Assembly (NCBI RefSeq): GCF_039414295.1 | Contig: NZ_JBCITM010000006.1 | Span: 153,984 to 217,983, forward strand | Direction: 5' to 3' | Length of the DNA stretch: 64,000 nucleotides | From: Anoxynatronum sibiricum | Lineage (GTDB): Bacteria; Bacillota; Clostridia; Peptostreptococcales; Tindalliaceae | Shown: one piece after another, positions 1 to 8,322 of the stretch | Position numbering within the stretch: position 1 is the stretch's first letter | How the letters are laid out: each line of letters begins with the position of its first letter | The notes under the pieces: generated by a model | Databases searched by the model: none | The model's input: only the letters and a program-made list of their open reading frames with translations | What the model was told of the DNA's origin: nothing | Made by a program: the position numbers and the translations under genes

Positions 1-204
1 GGCCAGGCCCAGCATGGACACCACAAACCCATTCATCCCCGCCTTGTTCAGGTTCTGCTCCAGAAGCTCATCCTGCTGCTGAAAGGTGACGGCAAAGAAC
101 CCAAAGAACCCGAAAAAGCCGTATAGGCCCGGTTCCCCCATGAACACCCCCAGCAGCCCCAGAAACCCCAACAACCCCAGGTAACGCAACCTTCCTTTTC
201 GCAT
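1..204 (-). CDS. DUF3796-like small membrane protein (partial)
   Basis: The first 68 codons are in the window and the C-terminus runs off the left edge. The start is the ATG at 204, preceded by GGAGGA. The protein begins with a short basic stretch and then an unusual run of Gly/Leu/Phe repeats (YLGLLGFLGLLG, then YGFFGFFGFF), which would form one or two hydrophobic segments, followed by a charged QQQDELLEQNLNKAG loop. This pattern fits the DUF3796 family of small clostridial membrane proteins of unknown function, often found beside a small HTH regulator. No regulator is visible upstream here. Family assignment is from the sequence pattern alone. Confidence 0.6.
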   Translation of the reverse strand, partial: MRKGRLRYLGLLGFLGLLGVFMGEPGLYGFFGFFGFFAVTFQQQDELLEQNLNKAGMNGFVVSMLGLA

Positions 205-294
205 GTGACTTCCTCCTTCGTTTCATGGTTTCGTTTTTCGATTCGCCCACAAGAGACTTATTTATCACTATATAATATCTATTTCCATCTTTAT

Positions 295-331
295 GAGATG
301 TATATATCTCTTTTTATGATATAAATATATC
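295..331. promoter_or_regulatory. Possible operator dyads upstream of the DUF3796-like gene
   Basis: Two AT-rich dyads lie about 90-130 bases upstream of the minus-strand gene. GAGATGTATATATCTC (295-310) is palindromic apart from one pair, and GATATAAATATATC (318-331) is imperfect. A TATTAT-like -10 for the minus strand lies near 271-279. The arrangement would suit a repressor site, but AT-rich DNA makes chance palindromes likely. Confidence 0.3.
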
Positions 332-408
332 ACATCTTCCGGGAATGTCAAGGAAAAATGTGATGTGTTTTTCATCTTCCCGCCACCTGGTAAATTTTAC
401 ACCTGGAA

Positions 409-510
409 GGTTACAGCACCTCCGACCCCTTGCAACCTCCTGCAACCTCCCGCAGCACCTCCGACCCCTTGCAACCTCAAAGGTTACAGCACCTCCGACC
501 CCTTGCAACT
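409..510. repeat. Dispersed CCTCCGACCCC hairpin repeat, three copies
   Basis: The 326-base gap between the DUF3796-like gene and the WYL regulator contains three close copies of a short repeat at about 409, 451 and 482. The first and third read AGGTTACAGCACCTCCG followed by ACCCCTTGCAAC. AGGT and ACCT can pair around a six-base loop. The same unit recurs at 10.8, 13.4, 19.0, 22.1, 32.6, 33.3, 34.3 and 41.5 kb, always between genes. It resembles the subterminal hairpins recognised by IS200/IS605-type or REP-associated Y1 transposases, but no such gene is in the window. Confidence 0.75.
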
Positions 511-530
511 TCTAAGCATAAACTCCTGTT

Positions 531-1463
531 CTATCCATTGTATAAGGTGGCAATATCATGTATTCTGCGCTTCATTTCTGTGCGGATATGCAACGGCTCT
601 AAACACTCGCATTTATCTCCAAAACTGAAAAGAATGTTGTAGTAGTATTCGTTCTCTATGAAAGGAAATCGAACAATATAATGCTCATCACCGTCTGGCG
701 AAAAGTTGTCATCAGTGCAATAATCAAGCACCCTGTCCATGACAGATTGATGAATCCGAAGTTTGATTTTTGTTTGCATCGTTGCCCAAACATCGGCAAA
801 GTCCAACTGCGGTTTTGGATATTCCCGTGGCGTAAAAAACGTCTCTTGTATTTGCAGGTTTGATGTGCGGGATAGTTTGAACAGGCGAAAATCAGTTCTT
901 TTATGACAAAACCCTTGCCAATACCAATGACTATTTTTTAATACAAGCTGATACGGTTCGGCTGTTCGTGCAGTTTTATTTCCGTAGCGGTCTGCATATT
1001 CAAAGGAAAGCAGCCTGCTTTCCTGTAACGCTGTTTGGATCATTTGCAAATATGGCTGTATGTTCCTGTTGCCCATCCAGGGAGTTAAATCTACATGTAT
1101 TTGACTTGCTTTTAGTTCAATATCTCTCGCTCTGTCAGCAGGGATAAAGCTCTTGACTTTTGCAAAGACGTTTACCAGTTCATTACCTCGTATCATGCTG
1201 GAAAGACTGGAAAGCCCCATCAGGATAGCGGAAAGGTCGGCAGTCGAAAAAACCTTTCTATCAACCTTGTACTCCTGCAGAATTTCAAAGCCGCCGCCTA
1301 CTCCCGATACTGATCGAACAGGAATGCCTGCCATGTTGATGCTGTCGATGTCGCGGTAGATTGTGCGAAGTGAAACTTCAAACATATCTGCCAGCTCCTG
1401 TGCGCTTATACGCTCTCGATCCAGGAGTATCATAATAATGCTGACGAGCCTGTCAATTTTCAT
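531..1463 (-). CDS. YafY-type WYL-domain transcriptional regulator
   Basis: Predicted DNA-binding regulator of 310 residues. The N-terminal 60 residues form a DeoR-like winged helix (RLVSIIMILLDRERISAQEL, then LADMFEVSLRTIYRDIDSI). The C-terminal half carries the WYL ligand-sensing region, seen around HWYWQGFCHKRTDFRLFKLSR. I chose the ATG at 1463 because it follows GAAAGGCGG and starts at the usual MKIDRL; an in-frame extension to 1565 lacks a ribosome site and would overlap the divergent gene's control region. It is divergent from a DJ-1/PfpI gene 125 bases away. This is a common pairing, so the regulator probably controls that gene and itself. The effector is unknown. Confidence 0.85.
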   Translation of the reverse strand: MKIDRLVSIIMILLDRERISAQELADMFEVSLRTIYRDIDSINMAGIPVRSVSGVGGGFEILQEYKVDRKVFSTADLSAILMGLSSLSSMIRGNELVNVFAKVKSFIPADRARDIELKASQIHVDLTPWMGNRNIQPYLQMIQTALQESRLLSFEYADRYGNKTARTAEPYQLVLKNSHWYWQGFCHKRTDFRLFKLSRTSNLQIQETFFTPREYPKPQLDFADVWATMQTKIKLRIHQSVMDRVLDYCTDDNFSPDGDEHYIVRFPFIENEYYYNILFSFGDKCECLEPLHIRTEMKRRIHDIATLYNG

Positions 1464-1588
1464 CTGAGAGCCGCCTTTCAGTATTTCTTTTACTGTTGCA
1501 GATTGTTGCCGGATTGTTGCCATACTGTTGTCAACAATCGCATGGTAGAATGAAAAAGCAGGCAATCAAAGGAAATGGAGGAATTTAT

Positions 1589-2218
1589 GTGACAATCTAT
1601 GTTTATGTTCTTGATACTTTAGCCGACTGGGAACTGGGGTATGTTACTTCAGAGCTGAACTCTGGTCGATTTTTCAAAAAAGGCGAGCAGCGAGTATCGC
1701 TCAAAACGGTCAGTTATTCTAAGGAGCCAGTCAATACAATGGGCGGGTTAACCATCGTGCCCCATTGCTTAGTTGATGATATTGTTGTGAGCGAAACAAG
1801 CGTATTGCTATTACCGGGCGCAGATACGTGGAACGACCCAAAGCATGGCGCTATCATCGAAAAAGCAAGGGAATTTCTCTCTTTGGGCGCTACAGTATGT
1901 GCCATCTGTGGTGCTACCGCCGCGCTTGCCAACTTTGGGCTGTTGGATCAGCGTCCCCATACCAGCAATGGGCCAGGATTTCTTGAAATGGTTTCTCCTG
2001 GCTATCAAGGGCAACGTTTTTATGTAGACAAGCCGTCTGTAGTGGATCACAACCTTATTACCTCAAGTTCCACCGGAGCTTTGTTGTGGGCGAAGCAAAT
2101 CATTGAACATGTAGGTGTTTTTCAATCAAACACACTGGAATCTTGGTATGAGTATTTTAGTACCGGTGAGCCTCAGCATTTCTTTGCCCTCATGCATACT
2201 ATGTCGTCCAACGATTAA
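1589..2218 (+). CDS. DJ-1/PfpI family protein (GATase1-like)
   Basis: Cytoplasmic protein of 209 residues with the DJ-1/PfpI alpha/beta fold. The nucleophile-elbow cysteine is seen in VCAICGATAALANFGLLD, and the preceding strand LLLPGADTW is typical. Members act as chaperones, glyoxalases or stress proteins; the exact reaction cannot be read here. The start is a GTG at 1589, placed seven bases after GGAGG. The ATG two bases earlier (1587) is out of frame and followed at once by a stop, and upstream in-frame ATGs lie inside the divergent regulator's start. It is transcribed away from the WYL regulator, its likely controller. Downstream is a decayed exonuclease copy. Confidence 0.83.
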   Translation: MTIYVYVLDTLADWELGYVTSELNSGRFFKKGEQRVSLKTVSYSKEPVNTMGGLTIVPHCLVDDIVVSETSVLLLPGADTWNDPKHGAIIEKAREFLSLGATVCAICGATAALANFGLLDQRPHTSNGPGFLEMVSPGYQGQRFYVDKPSVVDHNLITSSSTGALLWAKQIIEHVGVFQSNTLESWYEYFSTGEPQHFFALMHTMSSND

Positions 2219-2229
2219 GGCCGATCCAT

Positions 2230-2448
2230 ATGCCACAATTCTTCAAAAGTGGGAGCGCTGTTCACCATTTGTGGCGTGATGCCGTAGATCTGGATGTTAA
2301 AAGGGATGAAATTCAGTGGTTCCGTTTTGATGAGTCAGCTTTTTCGGGTATGCACGCCATCATCATAAAGCACCATGCCCAGGGCACGGGCGCTGTTTCT
2401 TCTGCTGTTGGCTGTTTCGAAGTCGATGGCGACGAATTTGATGGACAT
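2230..2448 (-). pseudogene. Truncated duplicate of the DnaQ-like exonuclease gene
   Basis: About 73 codons match, at DNA level, the 5' part of the intact exonuclease gene at 23996-24559. The ATG at 2448 and the DFETAN catalytic motif are kept. Two lesions show it is dead: a TGG to TGA change in the KSWLI segment gives an in-frame stop, and homology ends abruptly near 2230 after the codons for the ELWH segment. The remaining 114 or so codons, with the HN...D and HDALEDA motifs, are missing. It lies just past the DJ-1 gene on the opposite strand. Confidence 0.88.
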
Positions 2449-2639
2449 GGTGGTTCACTCCATCTTTCTTCAATGGTTTATGATAGGTGAATGAATCGGT
2501 ATAATGGAGCCTGCTATATTATCTTTCGCCAATGATCCCAAATCTCCTGCTACTTTTGCCATATCTTTATCGGTTTTTCGTTTGACAGGAGTGCATGGTC
2601 CTGAATGCCTACTCATTTCATTATACGTAATGCAAAGAC

Positions 2640-2687
2640 AAACTCCCCATGAAAGGGACAGTGAATCTGTCGCCCCGTGGGGAGTTT
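2640..2687 (-). terminator. Hairpin downstream of the alpha/beta hydrolase gene
   Basis: A perfect 10-bp stem (AAACTCCCCA with TGGGGAGTTT) encloses a second small stem (GACAG/CTGTC). It lies 10 bases beyond the stop of the minus-strand hydrolase at 2698, and on that strand is followed by a T-rich GTCTTTG stretch. The inner part, with GTGAATCTGTC, resembles short repeats common in clostridial intergenic DNA, so it may be both a terminator and a mobile remnant. Confidence 0.6.
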
Positions 2688-2697
2688 ATGATTTGTG

Positions 2698-3657
2698 TTA
2701 AGCCGGATACGCCAAACTCTTGTCATGTTTTTGCAGCCAATCGGCGATCCGCTCCTTCAGCTCCGGGTGAAGTGGTTTATCCATGTCCGCCCTGTACTCC
2801 TTGATGATGTGCAGCAGGGATGCCTGTTTACTGTTTTCCTTCAGCAGGTGGTTCATCCCCTCTATCACATGGGCTTCTGCCGGGCCTTTCACGTAATTGC
2901 CCAGTTCCAGGGCTTTTTCCGGTGTCACCTGGACGTCGGTGGAGCCGTTGATGGCCAGGGCGGGGCAGGTGACTTTAGCCAAGTCTTCAAACACATCGTA
3001 GAGAAGGTGCTCCCGATACCACCTGGCATTCATTTTCTGGAGCTGGATGCGGATCACCGGCTTTTTCGTGGCCAGGATTTTAACATTAAACTTCTGCGCC
3101 TGCTTTTCCACCTTGTTGTAAGCTTTGGTGAGGCGGATGAGGGCCCCTTTAAGGCCTTTCATGTGCCTCATTTCCTGGCTAACCAGGTCGCGCTGGCGTT
3201 TCACGGCATCGTTAAGGGATTCTGCCCCGCCTGCCAGGAAGACAAGGCCGTCCATGGGACACTTTGCATTGGCAGCGGCAATGAGGGTGCACCCTTCGCT
3301 GTGACCCAGTAGAATCACTTTGCCCACTTTAGGGTGTGCTTTCAGGTAATCCGCCAGGGTGAGGATGTCCTCCACCAGGTCGTGCATGCCGGTGGTGATG
3401 AAAACGCCGCCGCTTTTGCCTGTCCCCCGTTTGTCTGCCCGGAGGGTAACACAGCCCAGCCCACCCAAAAACACGGCCAGATCCCGATACATGTTAGGGC
3501 TGAGTTTTGCTTTCTGGATGTTGCCGTCCCGGTCTCCGTTGCCTGAACCGGCCACAATCACCACGGCGGGAAAAGGGCCTTTTCCTACAGGCATTCCAAG
3601 GGTGGCAGCCAGGGGGTAGTGACCTTGTACCAATACTTCTTCTTCACGGTAGTTCAT
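2698..3657 (-). CDS. Alpha/beta hydrolase (dienelactone hydrolase-like)
   Basis: Predicted cytoplasmic serine hydrolase of 319 residues. The oxyanion strand is VVIVAGSGNGDRDGN (about 32-45). The nucleophile elbow is GHSEG (Ser120), a likely acid Asp lies in NGSTDVQV, and the catalytic His in EGMNHLL. A long helical cap (about 140-215) lies between core strands. It fits the COG1073-type esterase/acyl hydrolase group; the substrate is unknown. It has no signal peptide. It is read in the same direction as the regulator and second hydrolase upstream, 77 bases beyond the regulator, so all three may share a transcript. A hairpin terminator follows. Confidence 0.85.
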   Translation of the reverse strand: MNYREEEVLVQGHYPLAATLGMPVGKGPFPAVVIVAGSGNGDRDGNIQKAKLSPNMYRDLAVFLGGLGCVTLRADKRGTGKSGGVFITTGMHDLVEDILTLADYLKAHPKVGKVILLGHSEGCTLIAAANAKCPMDGLVFLAGGAESLNDAVKRQRDLVSQEMRHMKGLKGALIRLTKAYNKVEKQAQKFNVKILATKKPVIRIQLQKMNARWYREHLLYDVFEDLAKVTCPALAINGSTDVQVTPEKALELGNYVKGPAEAHVIEGMNHLLKENSKQASLLHIIKEYRADMDKPLHPELKERIADWLQKHDKSLAYPA

Positions 3658-3734
3658 CGTTCATTACTCCTCTTCTTCGGTCAAGACAGTTCCCCGTCTA
3701 TTTCTGTTCAATCGGTTTATGGGGCTTTATGGGC

Positions 3735-4274
3735 TTATTGGTTTTTCTCGGTGGCGGGGATCACAATGTTGGCAATAGTGCGCAGCCGCCGGTTCTCCCC
3801 GGGTTCGTTTTTCATGGCGGCCATCAGCTTTTCCCCCATGACCGTCATGATGTCCATGAATTCTTCGTCGCTGAGGTACACACTCGCCTGGCGGAAACTG
3901 ACACCGTCCTCTTTCAGATTGATGGTTTCTTCCTGCAGATACGCTTCGTATTCTCCCAGCAGGCCCATGATGAAACTGAAGAAAAAGTTGAAGTGGTCTT
4001 CCCGGGAGGCTTCTTCCACTTCCTTTGTGGTGGCGCTTTCCAGTGTGGCAGACAGGGCAAAGACCTTCTCCATGGTGCCCCGGATTCGGTTTTCGCTGAC
4101 CACTGCCAAGATCTCTTCTTTGAGGAGGGCGTTAAGGTGGCGGTAGAGACTTGCCTGTGGAATGTCCTGGAGCTTCTCTGCCATTTCACCGGCGGTCATC
4201 TCTTTGCCATCCAGCAGGGTCTGAATGATGCGCATACGGATGGGGTGGAGCATGGCTTTGATTTTTGATTTCAT
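3735..4274 (-). CDS. ArsR-like winged-helix regulator
   Basis: Regulator of 179 residues. The first 80 residues form a winged helix of the ArsR/HTH_20 type: LHPIRMRIIQTLLDGKEMTA, then a recognition helix in PQASLYRHLNALLKE. The C-terminal 100 residues are helical with an acidic segment and a Phe-rich FNFFFSFIMGLL stretch, probably for dimerisation or ligand sensing. No metal-binding CXC motif is present, so it is not a metal sensor of the SmtB/CadC kind. Its start codon overlaps the stop of the upstream hydrolase by four bases (ATGA), showing translational coupling. It may bind the long dyad at 5410-5441 upstream of that operon. Confidence 0.8.
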   Translation of the reverse strand: MKSKIKAMLHPIRMRIIQTLLDGKEMTAGEMAEKLQDIPQASLYRHLNALLKEEILAVVSENRIRGTMEKVFALSATLESATTKEVEEASREDHFNFFFSFIMGLLGEYEAYLQEETINLKEDGVSFRQASVYLSDEEFMDIMTVMGEKLMAAMKNEPGENRRLRTIANIVIPATEKNQ

Positions 4275-5314
4275 GGTTTCACATCCCTTTGTGACAACAC
4301 GTTGTCAACAATTTCAGAAATCCGGCCAGTGTTGCCTGCATAAATAAAGTGGTTGCCTTCCAGTATTTCGTAGTCAGCGTGGGGGCCTATTCGTGCAAGG
4401 TGGTCCTGCTGATATTGCTGGGGTGTAATGGTAAGCTGCTTGTTGGGTGTTTCATAGGTGTCCCTGGAGATTACCTTAAAAAAGGGGACGGATTCTGGGA
4501 GTGGCAGGTCCATGGTATCTTTGATGTAATCCGTTGAACGTCCGATCTGTTCCAAGACATTGTCATTCAACGAAAATCCGCCAAAAATCTTCATGTAACT
4601 GATCTCTTTTTCCGTGTATCCATTGTCAAGCAACGACTGTCGCTGATTGCTGGTGATCACCTGGGCCAGCACTGATGTAGCACCTATTGATTGCTGAAAC
4701 TTTACCACAGGCAGTACAAACTTGACAAAAGCGGGCATCTCTTCATGATAGGCGGTGGAGGTGCCATCCAGGGAGATGATGGCTTCCACCTCTTCTGGAT
4801 ACTTTGAAGCATAGTATTCGCTGTAAACACTGGAGATGGAGTGGGGCATTAACACATAGGGTGGTGTGTACCCTCCTTCTCTCAGAGCTGTTCTGATCTC
4901 TTCAACGTAATTTTCTGTGGTGCGCGGCTTTGACGTTTGGCTGCTAAAACCCACGCCAAAGTATTCCACAGTCACCACAATGTGCTTTTCACTGAGTGTA
5001 CGCATGAGGGGCGAAAAATCAGCGGAAGGAAGGGGCACCCCCATGCCGGGGAGTAAGACGATGGTCTTCTCACCGTCTCCTGCAGTTGGTCCCATGGAAT
5101 AAAGGTGCATCTGTCCATCGTCCACCCCAACCATCTGCCCATAGGGCTCAGTCTGTTCCAGTTTTCCCTTAAAGTAGGTGGCTTGCGCCGTTGCACCCAT
5201 GACCATGCCCGCTGCCGTAAGCCCAAAGACCATCTTAAAGATCATTTTCAGGTTCTTCTTCCATTTCACTGTTGTTTTTGCCTGATTTCTTTGGTTTGAT
5301 CCTTTGAATTTCAT
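4271..5314 (-). CDS. Membrane-anchored or secreted alpha/beta hydrolase
   Basis: Protein of 347 residues with a basic N-terminus and one hydrophobic segment (MIFKMVFGLTAAGMVMGATA), so it is exported or membrane-anchored with the hydrolase domain outside. The core shows IVLLPGMGVPLP (oxyanion region), a nucleophile elbow PHSIS, and a late GNHFIY histidine. The elbow departs from GXSXG by having Pro in place of the first Gly. I placed the start at 5314, ten bases after AGGAG, rather than the ATG at 5347 that contains the ribosome site in its coding sequence. It is the first gene of a unit with the ArsR-like regulator and, probably, the next hydrolase. Confidence 0.78.
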   Translation of the reverse strand: MKFKGSNQRNQAKTTVKWKKNLKMIFKMVFGLTAAGMVMGATAQATYFKGKLEQTEPYGQMVGVDDGQMHLYSMGPTAGDGEKTIVLLPGMGVPLPSADFSPLMRTLSEKHIVVTVEYFGVGFSSQTSKPRTTENYVEEIRTALREGGYTPPYVLMPHSISSVYSEYYASKYPEEVEAIISLDGTSTAYHEEMPAFVKFVLPVVKFQQSIGATSVLAQVITSNQRQSLLDNGYTEKEISYMKIFGGFSLNDNVLEQIGRSTDYIKDTMDLPLPESVPFFKVISRDTYETPNKQLTITPQQYQQDHLARIGPHADYEILEGNHFIYAGNTGRISEIVDNVLSQRDVKP

Positions 5315-5409
5315 CTTCTCATTACTCCTTTTTTGAGTCTGTACCATTCATCAAGACGGGATGGAGCATTGTATCTTGTTGTATGAATGGGAGTGTGATT
5401 CTGTCGTGT

Positions 5410-5441
5410 TATTATTATCATTCCTAATAATGATAATAATA
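5410..5441. promoter_or_regulatory. Long AT-rich dyad, probable operator
   Basis: A 13-bp perfect inverted repeat (TATTATTATCATT and its complement) with a six-base spacer lies about 95 bases upstream of the membrane hydrolase start. There is no T-run, so it does not look like a terminator. The ATAATGATAATAAT arm is reminiscent of Fur-family boxes, but the site could equally be bound by the ArsR-like regulator encoded in the operon. Confidence 0.5.
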
Positions 5442-5553
5442 GCCTTTGCGATCTTTGTCAATGTTTTTTGTCATGGCATCTTACACATGGAATCGGCTAT
5501 CATGAATGATGAACTGGGGCGAACTGGCCCTTGAGAGAGAAAATCGTGGCTGC

Positions 5554-5944
5554 TCATTTTTTTGATAAAAAATGATATTCTCTCTGGACAGCCGGAATGA
5601 TCGACGGTTTCTTAAGCTGAAACTCTCCCACACTGATTTCCTCTTTGCCAATTTTTCGGTAAATTGGGACGAATGTGCTTTGTGTCAGAAGGGGTGAAAT
5701 ACGGCTTCCAAATGGGGTGGTGTGCTCACTTGAGATGCCCGGGCAGGTCCAGTCAACCAGTAACTGGGCATGCATTGTCAGCTTCTCCCCTGGACGTATG
5801 ATCATACGCCACTGTAAGGGCCAGCACATCCATTGTGTAGCCCAAGAACAGTAATATTCCCACTGTAATAATTCGATACACTGAGGTGTAGCGATACCTT
5901 TTCAAAATGCTCTTCTCTTTCTGTTCAGTCCACTGTTCTGTCAT
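5554..5944 (-). pseudogene. Frameshifted anti-sigma factor-like gene
   Basis: Two overlapping reading frames together make one protein. The first (from ATG 5944) has a basic N-terminus and one membrane helix (IITVGILLFLGYTMDVLALTV). The second continues from about 5800 with EKLTMHAQLLVDWTCPGISS and runs to the stop at 5554. The switch occurs between the codons for SRGEA and GEKLT, indicating a small indel. The layout of short cytoplasmic N-terminus, single membrane helix and extracytoplasmic domain, following a sigma-factor remnant, fits an anti-sigma factor of the sigma-regulator N-terminal type. Assignment rests on layout more than sequence. Confidence 0.5.
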
Positions 5945-6116
5945 GAACATCCTTCCTTTCTTTCTGATGGTGACGACTTGCCCATTGATGAAGCCGGTTC
6001 CGCGCCCGGTGGAATGTGACTTTCACCTGGTTTTCGTTCATCTCCAGTGCTGAGGAATACTGAACAATCTCAAACTCAACCATCAAAATAAACAGTTGCA
6101 GGAAAATAAAAAGCAT
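5925..6116 (-). pseudogene. ECF sigma factor remnant (region 4 only)
   Basis: The C-terminal part of a sigma-70 family ECF factor is readable. The region 4 helix-turn-helix is seen as ALEMNENQVKVTFHRARNRL, followed by a basic tail. Everything upstream (region 2 and the linker, about 120 residues) is missing, and the residues before the match do not look sigma-like. Its end overlaps the start of the broken anti-sigma gene, the usual order for such pairs. Both partners are therefore decayed. Confidence 0.72.
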
Positions 6117-6169
6117 GATATATTAAACGCAATGACTATTAAAACATATTCAGTCATACAGGAGTTGAG

Positions 6170-6775
6170 ATGATGCCAAAGCATTTTCAAGCCAAGGAAA
6201 AGGAAATGATTTACGATCGCTTAATTGAAGAAGGGAAGAAGTCTTGGGGACTTTATGGCATTAAGCGTACCAATATTGATGAAATATGCAATGCAGTGGG
6301 CATATCCAAAGGGTCATTCTATTCTTTTTTCCACTCAAAAGAACTGTTTTTTATGGAAATACGCGAAAAAAGTGAGCAAGAAATCAAGGAGTTATTAATG
6401 GAGGTCACTTTTAACCATCAAGGCAGTTCAAAGGAACGATTTATTGCTGCTTTAAGCGAAGTGTTTCAGGAAGTCAGGCGTCACCCCTGGTTAATTTCAT
6501 TAATGAAAAACAGAGGTGAATACGAACAGCTTTTACGCAAACTGCCCCAGGAGAGAGTGGAAAAACACATTGCCGAGGATCAGGAAGACATTGAAAAACT
6601 GATGATGCATTTAGGGCTTGAGGCAGAAGACGTTAACATCAAAACAGTTGCAGTCGCCATACGAGGACTGTTTTTTCTATTACTGCATGAACAGGAACTT
6701 GGGAAAGAGCATATTGAATCAGTCATTAACCTGTTGGTTGAAGGATTGGCAGAACGACTATTTGGGAGGGTTTAA
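6170..6775 (+). CDS. TetR family regulator
   Basis: Regulator of 201 residues. The N-terminal TetR DNA-binding domain occupies about 10-60, with the HTH in IDEICNAVGISKGSFYSFFHSK. The C-terminal helical domain, for ligand binding and dimerisation, has no recognisable subfamily. The start follows AGGAGTTGAG; the ATG at 6170 or the adjacent one at 6173 could be used. The stop is two bases before the ATPase start, so regulator and transporter are one operon. This arrangement suggests the regulator senses a substrate of the exporter and represses its own operon. Confidence 0.9.
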   Translation: MMPKHFQAKEKEMIYDRLIEEGKKSWGLYGIKRTNIDEICNAVGISKGSFYSFFHSKELFFMEIREKSEQEIKELLMEVTFNHQGSSKERFIAALSEVFQEVRRHPWLISLMKNRGEYEQLLRKLPQERVEKHIAEDQEDIEKLMMHLGLEAEDVNIKTVAVAIRGLFFLLLHEQELGKEHIESVINLLVEGLAERLFGRV

Positions 6776-6777
6776 GT

Positions 6778-7629
6778 ATGATAGAAGTGGAAAACTTGAA
6801 TTTTTCGTACAATCAACAGATAAGCTTCATAGAGAATGTATCCTTTCATGTTGGGGCGGGAGAAATATTTGGATTTCTTGGTCCATCGGGAGCGGGGAAA
6901 AGCACTTTACAAAAAATATTGTGCGGCATATTACGGAATTACCAGGGATCTGTAAACGTGCTGAACACCGAAGTGAAAAACCGTGACAAAGAATTCTATG
7001 AAAAAATCGGAGTTGATTTTGAGTTTCCTAACTTATATGGGAAGTTTACCGGTTTGGAAAACCTGCGATACTTTTCTTCGCTGTATGACAGGAAGTCCTT
7101 AGACCCCCTGACCTGTTTAGAAAGGGTGGGCTTGGGGGAACACGCCAATAAGAAAGTGGCAGATTACTCAAAAGGGATGAAAATGAGATTGGCTTTTGTG
7201 CGTTCCATTTTACACCAGCCCCAGCTTTTGTTTTTGGATGAACCAACCAGCGGTCTTGATCCCACTTATGCACGGTTGATGAAAGATATGATCCTTGAGC
7301 AAAAAAAAGAAGGCCGAACAATTATTCTCACCACCCACAACATGCATGATGCAGAAGAACTGTGTGACCGTGTTGCCTTCATTGTAGACGGAAAGATCAA
7401 AGCGGTGGGTGAACCCTTGCAATTGAAGGATCATAAAAGAGCAGTGGAAATAAGCTATGCCTACATGGATTCAGAGGTAATGAAAACTGGAAAAGCCGTG
7501 CTGGCGAATCTGCAAAAGGATGAGCTCTTTATGAAACAGTTGCAGGAAGGAAGGTTGAGGAGCATTCACTCAAAAGAGCCCACATTGGAAGATGTCTTTA
7601 TGGAGTTAACAGGGAGGCGCCTGGTATGA
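6778..7629 (+). CDS. ABC transporter ATP-binding protein (ABC-2 exporter)
   Basis: ATPase of 283 residues that would energise the two permeases that follow. Walker A is GPSGAGKST (about 39-47), the signature is YSKGMKMR, Walker B is LLFLDEP, and the H-loop His lies in TTHNMHDAEELCD. The signature departs from LSGGQ in the way usual for ABC-2 drug or antibiotic exporters. A C-terminal extension of about 70 residues ends in EPTLEDVFMELTGR, a tail typical of the CcmA/DrrA group. Its stop overlaps the start of the first permease by four bases. Confidence 0.92.
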   Translation: MIEVENLNFSYNQQISFIENVSFHVGAGEIFGFLGPSGAGKSTLQKILCGILRNYQGSVNVLNTEVKNRDKEFYEKIGVDFEFPNLYGKFTGLENLRYFSSLYDRKSLDPLTCLERVGLGEHANKKVADYSKGMKMRLAFVRSILHQPQLLFLDEPTSGLDPTYARLMKDMILEQKKEGRTIILTTHNMHDAEELCDRVAFIVDGKIKAVGEPLQLKDHKRAVEISYAYMDSEVMKTGKAVLANLQKDELFMKQLQEGRLRSIHSKEPTLEDVFMELTGRRLV

Positions 7630-8321
7630 GAGCTTTCAGTATTTTCACCTTTGACATTCGGTACCAAATCAAATACGGATTCTACTTTCTCTATGCTGTG
7701 ATTTCCCTGTTATACCTGAGCATTTTATTGTTTCTGCCTGAAAGTATGGCTCGTCCTGCAGCTGCCATCATCATCCTGACAGATCCCGCTGCCCTTGGTT
7801 TCTTTTTTATCGGCGGAATGATTTTATTGGAGCGTGGTGAGGGCCTCCACACTTATTTTTCCATATTGCCCACACTTAACCGTGAGTACGTATTATCCAA
7901 AGTGCTGTCCCTGTCAATCATCTCCACAATGGTTGCCTTATTCATTGCAGGGATCATGTTTCGATCAGAAGTGAACTACCTGCTTCTGTCTCTTGGCGTG
8001 TTTGCAGGTGCATCTGTGTTTACCTTGTTTGGGTTAGCGGTAGGGACTGTTGCTAAATCCATCAATCACTATTTTGTGATTAGTGTTCCAGTAGGGATCC
8101 TGTTAATGGGGCCGGCTTTTTTGATTTACCTTGATCTGAACAATTTCTTAATAGAAATACTGCCTGCCACATTACTGCTTCGTTTGATCTATGCCTCTTT
8201 ACAATTGGAGATTCCTTATCCTCCCATATTATCACTTGTGGGAATCATTTTATGGTGTGCACCTGCTTATATACTTGCAAACAGGTTTTTCGCCACATAC
8301 ATTGAACGGGGAGGAGAGTGA
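7626..8321 (+). CDS. ABC-2 type permease subunit 1
   Basis: Membrane protein of 231 residues with about six hydrophobic segments (near 15-37, 45-66, 90-110, 115-140, 145-170 and 200-220). A conserved LLERGEGLHTYFSILPTL loop follows the second. The pattern resembles the fluoroquinolone-export permeases of actinobacterial and clostridial ABC-2 systems, though substrate cannot be inferred. The start overlaps the ATPase stop (ATGA). The second permease begins after its stop with no real gap, so the two probably form a heterodimer. Confidence 0.82.
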   Translation: MRAFSIFTFDIRYQIKYGFYFLYAVISLLYLSILLFLPESMARPAAAIIILTDPAALGFFFIGGMILLERGEGLHTYFSILPTLNREYVLSKVLSLSIISTMVALFIAGIMFRSEVNYLLLSLGVFAGASVFTLFGLAVGTVAKSINHYFVISVPVGILLMGPAFLIYLDLNNFLIEILPATLLLRLIYASLQLEIPYPPILSLVGIILWCAPAYILANRFFATYIERGGE

Positions 8322-8322
8322 G

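Noticed and set aside
409..510. Possible CRISPR-like array from the closely spaced repeats
   Set aside because: Units are irregularly spaced, contain no unique spacers of constant length, and no cas genes are present.
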